Assembly (NCBI GenBank): GCA_030762895.1
Contig: CM061070.1
Span: forward strand, 46,980,831-47,044,830
Length of the DNA stretch: 64,000 nt
Source of the DNA: Sophora flavescens
Taxonomy: Eukaryota; Streptophyta; Magnoliopsida; Fabales; Fabaceae
Reading direction: 5' to 3'
Below are positions 25,357 to 37,305 of the stretch, piece by piece. The translations under genes and the position numbers were made by a program. Every line of letters starts with the position of its first letter. Position 1 is the first letter of the stretch. A model generated the notes under the pieces. It saw only the letters and a program-made list of their open reading frames with translations, did not search any database and was not told the origin of the DNA.

Positions 25357-26265
25357 TGTTAAGTCAACATCTCTGATTTTGATGCATCTAAACAAAGAAT
25401 GATTTTTAGTGAACATTATGAAATCTACTAATGTGTGTATTAAGTGTGCAGATCATAAAGCAAGAGCATCATATCAGTTGAACAAGTCTCTCTGATGCGT
25501 CTAAGTTATGATGCGGCTGTCGCAAGACCTGGTCTCTATCAAGTCCAATCATGCGTCAGAGGCTGAGACTTCTCTGAAAGATTAGAGCTTCATCAATATT
25601 CAAATCTGACATTCCGTGTTTTGTTGATTCCGTTTGTTACAAAAACCAAAATGAACTTTACACAGCTGCAAACCCGCCTTGCACAAATAACGAAAGCCGT
25701 GTTGTCCAAGACCGAAAAAGCAACAAACACTGCTCTGAATGAAACTGCACTCTGATAAAGGAATGCCAGCCTATACGTTCAACTTGTCTTGAAGCTCACC
25801 AACGATCATAAACATTAAATGCAAGTTCAGAACGACTCTTTGGCATTAATGGATGAAATACAAAAATTACACTCAGCTGAAGCTCTCTTTGCAACGGATT
25901 TATTCCCTGGAGTATAAATAGAAGACTTTGAAGGCTATTGAGGACACACACCTGAAATCATTAACTCAAGCATTCAATATTCTCAAACTCAAAAAGATCT
26001 CTCAAGTTCTTCATTAGACACTTATCTGCTCAATCATTTGTATTTATTGAGAAGTCCTTATTGCGATCTTACCTACCTAAAATACTTATTCACTCTACGA
26101 GTGTTATCTGGTAGATCTTCAAAGTTGTAATCTACGAAGCTGCTGCGTCACTTAAACTCTTACTGTTTGTAGAGCCTGGAGAGGCTTGCTGAAAGAATAC
26201 TTGTTTGAGCATGAAGAGGCTAGGTGTGAAAACAATACTTGTTGGTTAAGCCTGCGGAGGCTAGG
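25357..26265 (+). repeat. E1 5' LTR, truncated
   Basis: It matches the 3' LTR (59337-60565) from its first base (tgttaagtcaac) to gcggaggctagg, where another element begins. It lacks about 58 bp present in the 3' LTR near 59575-59632. About 330 bp of its 3' end, and the primer-binding site, are not found elsewhere in the window, so they were lost. Confidence 0.93.
25913..25920 (+). promoter_or_regulatory. TATA box in E1 5' LTR
   Basis: The sequence tataaata follows ccctggag and is conserved in the 3' LTR at 59929-59936. Its place in the middle of the LTR fits the U3/R border. This is inferred by motif and position only. Confidence 0.55.
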
Positions 26266-26735
26266 TGTAACACCCCCTTGGGCATTACGTCCTAATCACA
26301 TGCGGAAATAAATTAAAAATAAAGCTTACTGGTTGCTTTTGGAAAAACTTCTATAATTTTCATAAGTCTGAAAATATGAGGGTAAAAGTTTTAAGGAGTA
26401 CTTAAAATAGTGCACACAACACAAACCGTATAATCATAAGTATAATCATACCAAGTTTAATAATCCACAACAACTAGATTTATTTATAAATCCAAAACAC
26501 TTCAACATATGAACTTTCATGGAATAATCTTTCGTACTAAAATTTATAAAATCATTAAAAGGCTTTTCAAGACCACATATAATAAGCTGGTTGTACTAAA
26601 AGACAACTACAGGGAAGAATTCCATAGTTCTCACCATAGAATTTTCACCAACCTCTTCAAGGATCGGGAGTAATATCCTTAAGTAAGGTTAGGAACTTCT
26701 CGGCACCACTTGCCCTTGTATCGCAGTAAAAGAAC

Positions 26736-29216
26736 AGGGAAAACCTGATATATTGTAAGGGTGAGATACCAAAATATGGATGAATTATGACGACTACATG
26801 TCCAAAAACAGAGCAACAGATACAGATAAATATTCATAATCAACATATAAATGCTCACAAATAATCATACAAATCAACAATCTTCGTCGTTTTTGAAAAC
26901 ATGGCACTTCTATATTTCAACATTCTGTCCTAGTCTCCGGAGACCCCAACTCCATGCAGTTTTTGAAAAACAGTGAGCTGATCAGGCACAATTGCCACTC
27001 AGGCACAAATAGCCAACACATGTACATGGCTCAACTTAATTCCCATAGCAACTGTCCAACTCAAGGCACAGTAATCAACGCATGTCGGTTCCAGAGCACA
27101 CCGTCCTACACAAGGCACAGTGTACAAGGCTCATGGAAATCATGGTCCATCAAAGCACCAATGATACACCGTCGCATGAGATACCTTTCCCTTCAAGGCA
27201 TTCACACAAAACTTTTGGGCACGTCTGCCAAATGCATGAAAAAATCATTTTATTTTCAAAGTTTTTCTTGTGCTTCATTCTTTCCTTCGTTGAGGCTCAA
27301 GGCTCACGACCATCCATAAATTTTCAACGTTTTAAAACTTTCATTATCAACACAGGACGTTTAAGTCCAAGTGTCCAATCACAACAGTCCTAGACCTGTG
27401 CACTAGTCTTAGACTTTGTGGTCGTAGAAAACAACTTTCACATTTTTACTACGTTGTGATACGGATCATGGATCCACATGCTTTAACTCTAGTATCCCGA
27501 TGTCTCGGTTACTAGGTTCACTTTTCAAAGTTATTTTTCGTTCAGTGAGAAACAAATACAAAATCAAAACTTCCATAACTTATCCAAGTTACCGGATATT
27601 TTTACTTGAATAAATTCTTTTCAACAACATTTTCTTTTGAATTTCATTTGTAAAACTTTAAACTTTAGGAACTCCATTTATTTTTCTAAAAATCTCCTTT
27701 GTTTTGGAAAAGTCTATTTCCTTTCAAAAATACAATAAACCTTTTTAAAGGAAAACTCTTTCTAAGAATATTGGAAACTAATATCCCGTTTTCTATGGTA
27801 CTTTACTACAAGTGTTCTCAAAATTCTGTTTTTCTTCAAAATTAGATCTTTCAGCTTAAATAATTTCCCTTTATAAAATTGTTTTGAATCTAAAATTTTT
27901 CTCTTTCATTAAAACGTTACTAAAAGAAATCTTTTCAAAAATTCAAAATAAATTTGTTTTTCTTCATGGTTTCTTACTAGGGAAAAACCCGATATATTGT
28001 AAGGGTGAGATACCAAAATATGGATGAATTATGACGACTACATGTCCAAAAACAGAGCAACAGATATAGATAAATATTCATAATCAACATATAAATGCTC
28101 ACAAATAATCATATAAATCAACAATCTTCGTCGTTTTTGAAAACATGGCACTTCTATATTTCAACATTCTGTCCTAGTCTCCGGAGACCCTAACTCCATG
28201 CGGTTTTGAAAAATAGTGAGTGATCGGCTCAATTGCCACTCGAGGCACAAATAGCCAACACATGTACATGGCTCAACTTAATTCCCATAGCAACTGTCCA
28301 ACTCAAGGCACAGTAATCAACGCATGTGGGTTCCAGAGCACACCGTCCTACACAAGGCACAGTGTACAAGGCTCATGGAAATCATGGTCCATCAAAGCAC
28401 CAATGAAACACCGTCGCATGAGATACCTCTCCCTTCAAGGCATTCACACAAAACTTTTGGGCACGTATGCCAAATGCATGAAAAAAACATTTTATTTTCG
28501 AAGCTTTTCTTTGTGCTTCATTCTTTCCTTCGTCGAGGCTCAAGGCTCACGACCATCCATAAATTTTCAACGTTTTAAAACTTTCATTATCAACACAGGA
28601 CATTTAAGTCCGAGTGTCCAATCACAACAGTCCTAGACCTGTGCACTAGTCTTAGACTTTGTGGTCGTAGAAAACAACTTTCACATTTTTACTACGTTGT
28701 GATACGGATCATGGATCCACATGCTTTAACTCTAGTATCCCGACGTCTCGGTTACTAGGTTCACTTTTCAAAGTTATTTTTCGTTCAGTGAGAAACAAAT
28801 ACAAAATCAAAACTTCCATAACTTATCCAAGTTACCGGATATTTTTACTTGAATAAATTCTTTTCAACAACATTTTCTTTTGAATTTCATTTGTAAAACT
28901 TTAAACTTTAGGAACTCCATTTATTTTTCTAAAAATCTCCTTTGTTTTGGAAAAGTCTATTTCCTTTCAAAAATATAATAAACCTTTTTAAAGGAAAACT
29001 CTTTCTAAGAATATTGGAAACTAATATCCCGTTTTCTATGGTACTTTACTACAAGTGTTCTCAAAATTCTGTTTTTCTTCAAAATTAGATCTTTCAGCTT
29101 AAATAATTTCCCTTTATAAAATTGTTTTGAATCTAAAATTTTTCTATTTCATTAAAACGTTACTAAAAGAATCTTTTCAAAAATTCAAAATAAATTTGTT
29201 TTTCTTCATGGTTTCT
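26736..29216. repeat. Tandem duplication with 1244-bp period
   Basis: Unit A is about 26736-27979 and unit B about 27980-29216, in direct orientation and nearly identical. Both begin near gatatattgtaagggtgag (26747 and 27991) and end at cttcatggtttct. The small open frames in unit A (26954-27393) recur in unit B (28220-28636), but with altered starts and frames, so they are not evidence of a gene. Confidence 0.95.
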
Positions 29217-29474
29217 GACCATGAGATGTTTTCAAAGTTTGATTTTTCTTAGTGTAAAATCATCTAAATTTTCAATTGAATTTCCATCATAAAAATTGTT
29301 TTTATTTTCTAAAATTTTCATTAAACATTAAAATTAGTTAATTTCCCCTTTTTTTCAAAACCTTGTTAGAGGAAATTCTTACTTGTGATTTTCTTTGTAA
29401 ATGTTTTCTTAAAGCTTTATCTTCATTATTTGAGCTCTAACCAATGGTTAGGCTTCCATGCAACAACTTCAACA

Positions 29475-29590
29475 CATATACAACAACTTCAACATATATA
29501 AGTAACATGCACATTTTCATAAATCATCAACATGAATACAACAACTTCAACACATATAAGCAACATGCATATTTTCATAAACCATCAATA
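29475..29590. repeat. Short direct repeat, two copies of about 60 bp
   Basis: The pattern acaacttcaaca...atataagtaacatgca...attttcataaa occurs twice in a row with small differences. Confidence 0.75.
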
Positions 29591-31268
29591 TATCATGAAC
29601 TCAAAATCCAACCAAAACAGTCACAACAATAATAACATCAATCAAACACATCAAAATAAACATACAAGACATATAGTCATCATAACATAATTATCCCTCA
29701 GGCTTTCTCCCCTTATCGATTCGACGGGTAGAAAAAGTCGTTGTCTTCGTATTGCCCAAAGCGAACTTCCTTTGCTCACAGCGTGCCACAAGTCTAAGAA
29801 TTAAGCGAACGACTTAAGTTAAATCAACAAAGTCGTCTTATCTTCCTAAGTATAGGTTTTGGCCATTGCTAGAAAAATGATGCTAGAGATGTCCAATCTT
29901 TTACAAATTCTTGGATTACATTTTGTTCAAGACTTTTTTTTTTGTTCAAGACTTACTTTTACATATATACATATATATACTTTAATCCCATATTTTTATA
30001 TATTTACATTAACACTTGTTTATAGTCCATTTTATACCAAAATCTTTACTTGAAGATATTATTTTCAAAATCATATTTTTCATTCAAAAATTATGATGAA
30101 CTCTTTTATAAAAGTATTTTCAGAACAACAGTGGGTTGAAAATTGAATGGCACTCAAAAGACCTTTAGAATTTTTGAATATTTAATGGAAGGTACCCAAC
30201 TCACACATCAATACTGTGTAGTTGGTCCCAAGTTCACCAACTTGCAAATTTAAGAAATTGTTTCTCTTTATATACACATGATAAAAATCTCAAATACTCA
30301 ACCAAACTTTAGGTATACTTCATTATTAACCCAGAAAATCATATAAAAGTTTTTAACCTTCAAAATCATATTTAAAATCATCATGCAACCAACTATGTAC
30401 ATATTTTCGTAGACAGAATTTGGTTCTGCTTTGACAGGTTTTTTGACCTAGTAAATATTATACAAATACTTATATATTATATATCAAATTAAAGCCCCAT
30501 AAATCTTCTTTCCAAATATGTATTTAGTTTTCAGAAATACGGTTTTTCTAAAAAGTTATGGGCTTACGAATAAATGTATATCATGCTGCCAGAATCACAT
30601 TTTACTCATGTCTGTCCACACCAAGTTATTATCTTCCCTCTAGCATCATCCAGAAGCCATAAAACCAACATGCAAGGGTCCTAGACCCTCAAAAACATAC
30701 ATGCAAACATATATTAACCAAAAATAGTAACTATTATTATCAAATAATGGTTCAAACAAAGAGTTGTGAGAGGATCTTTGTAACACCCTAGTTTTTACAC
30801 CTATGATTAATTATTTTACTTAGATGTTTAAGTTTATTTTGTTATGTGGTTTAGTTTGAGTAATTAAATTACTCTCTTCAAATTATTTTATTAGGTGTGT
30901 TAGCACTGACTTATTTCAGTGAATGCACGTTTACTAGACAATAATTTACGTTATTGTCACTATTATACCAGTACAGAAAAATATTTTAAATAATGTGAAT
31001 AAGAGAAAAGCATTTTCATATTCTCATTTTATTTAATTTTAGAGTTAAAAATATTTTGGTTTGACCTTAATCGGAGATTAAATTTTGGACTGAGTATTTT
31101 CTTAGTGGATCAGTTCAACTATTAATCTTTACTCTAATTTGAATTTCGAAAACATATCCTTATCAATCTTTATTTTTAGATTCTAAAAAGTAAAAACATG
31201 TTTATTTTAGGCCTAATATTTATCACTCATTTTATACCTATCACTAAGTAATTTGTTTAAAAACCCAT

Positions 31269-31405
31269 TTTCTCTATTTTCTCTCTCTCTTTCTCGACGT
31301 TCTCTCTCTTTTTCTCTTTTCTTTCTCTGCTTCTTTCTCTTTTCTTCTTTCTTTCTTCCTTCCTCCTCTTTTCTTCTTCTTCCTCCTCCCTCCATCTTTC
31401 TTCTC
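31269..31405 (+). repeat. Pyrimidine (CT)-rich tract
   Basis: A dense run of ctctctctttctc-like sequence lies just before a GC-rich patch. Such tracts are common in 5' leaders of plant LTR transcripts. The purine-rich Lys/Glu/Arg frames on the other strand are composition artefacts. Confidence 0.7.
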
Positions 31406-31827
31406 CTCTCCACAACCAGCCACCGCCGAGTGCCGCCCGACCAGCCACACGTCGCCACCACAGGGACGTCGTCCGGCCGCTGCTCGCCGAGGAGAGGAAA
31501 GCCACGTGAACACGCGTTCCGGTCGTTTGCCCATCTGATCTCCGCCGCGTCGCCGTCGCGGTATGCCGCCCACTGCTGCCGTGATACCGCCTCATGGCCG
31601 TACAGCCACCGCGCCTGGTAGGGAGCAACACCTAGGGCCGGCTGGTTTCTTCCCGGACCGTAATGCTTGACTCAAAAAATGGAGCTCTGCCGCTGATCCG
31701 TCGCGTCTCCACCGTCACAGCCGCGCCGGACCTCCAAGACAGCACCATCATGACTTCTTCTTCACCTTGGGTAAGAGTTTTACCTCTAACCTCTTCTCTT
31801 TTGTAAATCCCCAAAATGATTTTTAAA

Positions 31828-31851
31828 ACCCTAACCCTAACCCTAACCCTT
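31828..31851. repeat. Telomere-like CCCTAA tract
   Basis: About four copies of ccctaa in a row lie within the solo LTR-like element. The unit is the 6-base form, not the 7-base ccctaaa usual for plant telomeres, and the tract is short, so it probably belongs to the LTR rather than to a former telomere. Confidence 0.8.
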
Positions 31852-34800
31852 TGATTTTAGATTTTAATCTTGAAATTTAAGGTTGTTTTATGAGATTGGG
31901 ACTGTGAAATTGTGTTTCCCTAAACCAATTTCATTATTCTGAGTTTTCCCTAAATTTTAATAAGGAGCCCTAAAACCCCAATTTGATTTTATTTGAATTT
32001 GGGTATGTTTTTATTAAATTAATTATGATTTAGTGCAATTATGACTCTTAATGGATGATTTCCAAAGTTCTTTTCATGATATTTTAATCAAAACAAAGTC
32101 TCCTTAAAGGGTATTGTGAAGCGTAAGCTCCAAACGTGATTTTCTTTGAAAATAACTTTGTTTGGTAATTGGATTAAGTGTTTAGATAAAGTTAGAATGT
32201 GTGTTTAATCATGTGAAATTGATTTCTTGATTTTTGGTTGTTGCGCGTTGTTGGATTCCCTCTCTGAGACGTTTGACATGGTTATGCTTGCTTGATGGAG
32301 TGGATAGTTACACTCTTGGAGCTAATGTGAGTATTAAGACGAGGATCCTTTACTTGTCTTCAAAGGTAAGGGGAGTTTGCCTAGGGATATTCAATAACTG
32401 TATGCATGTGTGTATGTGTTTAACTGGATATTTATATGTTAATTGAGCTTACTTGGATATCTGATGTACTTGAACTGTTGTGCTATTATCTGACGTTGAA
32501 CTGTACTTGTCTAAATGATAAAATGCATATATGTGATAAACTGCTTTCAACTGTGATATTAGCATTGCACTGATGATATATATACTGTTGTTGATTGAAA
32601 GTTTGATAAGCAAGACGTGCGTCTGTGCTCCACCATTATAAGGATTAAAAACCTTAATAAGCTTTGAAGATGAAGGGATTGGTGTTCTTTTCCAAAAGCT
32701 CTTTAAACTTAAAGTACTTGTTTTAAATGTGAAATGGTTTTTGGTAAACTATTGTTATACAAGAGAAAAATCCTTTTCGAACTATGTGTCTTCAAGTGAA
32801 AACTTTCAAGATTATTTGGCAATATCCTATTGGGGGAAATATTTCAAAGATAAAAGAATTTCAAAGATGCTTTATAAAAGATTTTCAAAGAAAAGGTTTT
32901 TCCTAAATATTTTAGAAACTTTCCGATATCCTGGATAGGTTATCGAGGATTCGGTTTTGAATTTGTTTTTCACTGAACGAAAAATAAGTACTTAAGAAAG
33001 AGAATCTAGAACGCGAGACGTCGCCTCTAGTATTCAGTGATACGCACGTGATCTTGAATCAGTGTTAATTCGGGACTACGAGTCCTGGTTATGATGTTAT
33101 GGACTGAGAGTCCAATTCTCGAAATTGAGGACAGTTCGTTCTGATTTCGTTGTGATGGACTTAGGTCCTAATCACGTTGTGTTGGACTGTGTATTCTAAC
33201 CGCGTGTGATGAACATGATTAAAGGTGAAGGTTGTTTTCTACGACCACAACCCTTGACTGTGGCCACGGTCTTGGGCATTGTGATTGAGCGTTCGGGCTA
33301 TGAGTCCTATGCTTCTGAGTTTTCAAGTGATGGGGAAATGATGATTTAAGTCGTTAGCTTTAAGCAAATGACAGTGAAAAGAATGAACACAAAGAAATCC
33401 TTTAAATAAAATATTTTCTCATGTGCATTTCCCCAAGCAGACGTGCTATTGATGAATATATCAGATACAAGGTGGTATCTGGGAGTCTGTCCATGTAAAC
33501 CGAGTGAAGAGGCACATGTGACGTTGCCCGTCCTGAGACCTTAATGCATGAGGGTAAGGGGGCAACTGCCCGGTGGGCTAGAGATTGACCAACTCTAATA
33601 CTTCTCCAGTGAAAACGATGTTGAGATCTCATGAGATTAAGTTAGAGCCTGATATTGAAGTGACATGCATATTTTCAAAAGATTGACTGTGCGGGTTTGA
33701 GACCCTTCGATATAATACTGTTATGTTATGTATATGCATGATTTAACTGCTTATATGATTATGTGATGTATGTACCATGTATATGGTTGTTGTGTGATAT
33801 ATCCATTTGTCGGTATCTCACCCTTACAAACATATCAGGTTCTTCTGGTTTGCTATTGTAACTTGGGTATTTTAGTACAGATGTGCAGAGGAGTCTTCCT
33901 AAGTCACTCAGAGACTTAGATCTAGTTGCTTGATGAAGTATTTGATTGTGGAACGATCACGTGAGTTCTTCTCAGGAATAACTTTTAGAATGACCAGCTT
34001 AGGGTTTGAGACTTAGATTATTTTGATAAGTATGTATGAGTATGGCTCAGAGAGCCTTTATTTTAAAATGAAATGTTTATGGCTCGGAGAGCGTTATTTT
34101 GAAAGAAAACTTAAACTTTTCCTTTTGGTCTTGTAAAGCTTATGGTTATGACTGTTATTTTTATATATATTCTTCATCTGGTTGGATTTGGTGCAAATGA
34201 AATGCGGAGTGAAAATGTAATTATTTTAGCAGGTGTTCTTTTACAGGATGTCCGAATTACAGAGGAGTCTCTGTCGAAATTTTCGTAAAATACTAGCTTT
34301 TATTCAAGTATATTCTTTAAATTAAATAGGCTTGCCATACTATGATAGTAAGACTGTGTGCCAATCAAGGCTTAGGAGTCGTGACAAAATTTGTATACCC
34401 AATTTCAGACACTTATATACTTATATAAATTATTTTTCGAAAGCACCAGCAAATTATCTTTTAATTTAAATTCCGCATGTGTTACGTAAGTAATGCCCCA
34501 AGGGAGGGGGCGTTACAATCTTTAAGTCAAGCATATGAGAATTTAACAAAAACATCTATTGTGCTCCACATAGGGTTTTCGGTCACCCTATCAAAATAGG
34601 TTTTGAAAAATTCTTTTGTGACATGAAAGTGCTTAAAATGATAGTAGATATGAGTATAAGTGTATGAATATTAGTTTCATGCTTAAAAGACTTTTATAAA
34701 GATTTTTCTTAAAAACTTTAGTTAAAACTATAAACATGCAAAATAAGAAAATTGGCATGCACGTTGATGAAAAAGAGTTTTTTGAGGAAATAAAGAGCAA

Positions 34801-34873
34801 GATAGGAGAGTTATGCCCTTAGATGATGAAGAATGAAGAGAAATGGTCTACAAGAAGCTTAAAATAGTTGACA

Positions 34874-36550
34874 GCTTTGAGGACATCTGCAAGAAAAATT
34901 ATTTGATTTTTAGATACCCATATTTTTCTAGGTCCTTTTCTATTAGTTCTAGGAGTATGTGACGACTTCCTTCTTTTCCTGTGAATACACTTGGACATAA
35001 CATGTCTAGTTTTTTCACATAAGTTCACGTACAGTGAAGATTTGGTTATAGTTGACTTAATAGATACTGTAAAAGCTTTAGTTGATACTTTATGATGTGT
35101 CTGATGGACATATCAAATACCTTCTTTGTTAGGAGAGTGCCTCTGACAGCCAAGTAGCTTAGTCAGATTATCTCTACCATTAATAAATTTGGCAAGATCG
35201 GAAGTGAGCTCTTCCACTTTCTGTTGAAGTTTTTCAACTTCTTCAAATGGTGATGTTTCACTTGAGATCTTAGCTTCATTAGACCTTTCAGTCTTCAACT
35301 TACTGTTCTCTTTAGCTAGCTTCTCACACTCTTGAGATTTCTGTTTATGCTCACTGGTGAGCTTTACATACTCTCTCTTGAGGGATTTGAAGACCTTAGA
35401 TAAGCAGTTGGATTCCTCCAGCAACTCCTCATAGGCATCAAGTAATTCCTCATAGTCAGGATGTACCTTATCGTCTGAGTCTGAGTCTGAGTCAGTGTTA
35501 GCCATCAAACAGAGATTGGCTTCTTCCTCTGTTTCTTCATTAGAAGATGTTGACTCCAGATCCTCCCAAGTAGCCATCATTCCTTTCTTCTTCTTCTTGA
35601 ATAATTTCTTAAAAGGGGCCTTCTTGAGTTAAGGATATTCATCCTTGATGTGACCAGCCTTCTTGCACTCATAGCAGACAATTGGACTTTTGTCTGTTGG
35701 AGTGGATTCTTTGAAGTTCTTGTCCTTGTTGAACCTTCTGAATGGCTTATCCCTCTTGAACTAATTTTTCTGTAGGAGAAGTTTTATCTTCCTGGTCAGG
35801 AGAGACAATTCTTCATCACTCTCAGAATCCTCGTGTTCAGACAGGTCAGTATCACTGGATGACTCGTCTGCCTTTAGAGACTTGGAAGCTTTTGCTGACT
35901 TTTGATAAGCTTTCAGAGCATTTGACTTGCCTTTCTTTGGTGCAACTTCATCTCCAAGTTCTTGGTCAGGAACAGTGAGTGTTCCAAGAAGTTCATCCAT
36001 AGTCAAGGTAGTGAGATCATTGGCTTGAGAGATAGCAGTGACCAAAGGTCTCAACTGTTTAGGTAGACTTCTCAATCTTTCCAACCTTCTCAGCGTTGGT
36101 ATAGACTTTACCAAGAGATTTTAAATTGTTGACTATAGTTTGAAATCTTCCTATCATTTGAGCAACAAATTCTCCTTCCTCCATGACAAACAGTTCATAC
36201 TTTCTGAGAAGTATGGCAACTTTGACTCTTTGACTTTGGATGTTCCTTCATGTGTGACAACTAAAGTCTCCCATATTTCTTTGGCAGAGTCACAAGCACA
36301 TACCTTCTCAAACTCCTCAGGATTGAGAGCACAAATGATGTTATATCTAGCTTTGTGGTTCAACTCCCATTTTGTCTTTTCTGCAGTAATCCACTGAGCT
36401 TTTGGTTTGTCAGTGTCATCATCATTCTTGGGAATGAATGGACCATCTGTAATGACATCCCAGAGATCAGAGTTTGTAGATAGAATGAAACATTGAAATC
36501 TATCTTTCCAATATTTGTAGTTTTCTCCGTTGAAGTAAGGAGGTATGGTT
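34874..36550 (-). pseudogene. Sirevirus gag fragment (left copy of duplicated block)
   Basis: From 36550 leftwards the minus strand begins PPYFNGENY, the start of the UBN2-type copia gag domain, with WELNHKARYNIICAL (36154-36363). It continues with an acidic Ser-rich linker (35761-36114), a zinc knuckle CYECKKAGHIK (near 35670), an acidic region and a coiled coil (35113-35580, KLQQKVEELTSDLAKF). Stops and frameshifts interrupt it. It meets plus-strand gag head to head at about 36550. The block recurs at 46388-48055. Confidence 0.88.
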
Positions 36551-37305
36551 AGGGAAGAGCATGTGCATAAGACTCAAGAATGTGACAAACTGTCTCAGGA
36601 AAACAGTGAGCTTAGAGCGGAAAAGCTCATGGCAGAGATCATGGTTGAGACACCACAATCTGAAGAAGTTGTTAAACTTCAACAGACGGTAGAAGAGCTC
36701 ACCTCTGATCTTGCTCTCTTTGTTAACGGAAAAGACAACCTGACTAAACTCTACTCTTAGGAAGTCAGAAACCATCGCTTGATAAAACTGGTATTGGATT
36801 CATTGATCAGACATATCATACAGTATCTAACAAAATCTTAGGACAAAAACCAAAATCCCTTTATGATAAGAATATTACATGTAAGGATAGCAATTATATC
36901 TGTGGAAAAGTTGGACATATCAAGTCCAAGTGTATTCACACAAGAAAGAAGTTGTCACAAACTTCAAGAACTAACCAAAAAGGACCTAAGAAAATATGGG
37001 TACCTAAAGCATTGATTATTCCTGTTGCAGATATCCTTAATAGGACAAAGAAGACACCAATCATGGTACCTGGACAGTGGCTGCTTATGACACATGACGG
37101 GAGAAAGGTCTATGTTCCTAGACCTCCAACCTAAACAAGGTGGACATGTTACCTTTGGTGGAAACCAAAGAGGAAAGGTCATCGGGATATGTAAAATTGG
37201 TGGAAGATCACCATTACCATCTATCTCTAATGTTCTTTTAGTTGAAGGATTAAGACATAATCTGCTAAGCATAAGTCAATTACGTGATAATGTATATAAT
37301 GTTTA
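36551..37305 (+). pseudogene. Sirevirus gag C-terminus / protease fragment, left copy
   Basis: The plus strand reads HKTQECDKLSQENSEL and KLQQTVEELTSDLALF (coiled coil), then a knuckle-like ICGKVGHIKSKC with its first Cys changed. After a frame change the protease region follows: YLDSGCS with active-site DSG, GNQRGKVIG and LRHNLLSISQL. It stops at gttta, where an E2-type LTR begins. The right copy is 48060-48812. Premature stops (for example near 36755) show decay. Confidence 0.87.

Larger units (their letters stand above)
30779..34517 (+). mobile_element. Solo LTR-like element, 3.7 kb, TGTAACACC type
   Basis: It begins tgtaacaccctag and ends gggggcgttaca, with the 5-bp duplication atctt directly outside both ends (30774-30778 and 34518-34522). 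TG...CA ends and a 5-bp TSD fit an LTR. No pol domain lies inside. It holds a pyrimidine-rich leader (31260-31400), a GC-rich patch (31420-31630) that opens frames on both strands, and a short telomere-like tract. Long LTRs starting TGTAACACC are known from gypsy chromoviruses, so a solo LTR is my first choice; a non-autonomous element is the alternative. It inserted into a related element lying in inverse orientation. Confidence 0.8.
26266..34874 (-). mobile_element. LTR-like element of TGTAAC type, minus orientation, broken
   Basis: It starts tgtaacacccccttgggcat at 26266. Its first 1.3 kb or so is the inverted relative of the end of the plus-orientation element at 30779-34517 (which ends gggggcgttaca). 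Landmarks shared in inverse are gcattacgt, cacatgcgga, gtaagggtgagatacc, gtggtcgtagaaaacaa and the region around cgttcagtgagaaacaaa. It continues after the nested element at 34523 to about 34874, where Sirevirus gag begins abruptly. The right terminus and partner target duplication (ctagg expected) are missing. No pol is visible. It broke the E1 5' LTR. Confidence 0.65.

Noticed and set aside
26254..26270. Target duplication for the 26266 element
   Set aside because: ctagg precedes the element, but no matching partner was found on the right because that side is rearranged; I do not claim a duplication.
26954..28636. Duplicated small genes (121 and 138 codons)
   Set aside because: The frames arise from the 1244-bp tandem duplication, start at different places in each copy, shift by indels and show no domain.
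31213..31631. Several overlapping ORFs on both strands, Ser/Leu/Phe-rich or Lys/Glu/Arg-rich
   Set aside because: They are produced by the CT-rich and GC-rich leader of an LTR-like element; composition alone explains them.
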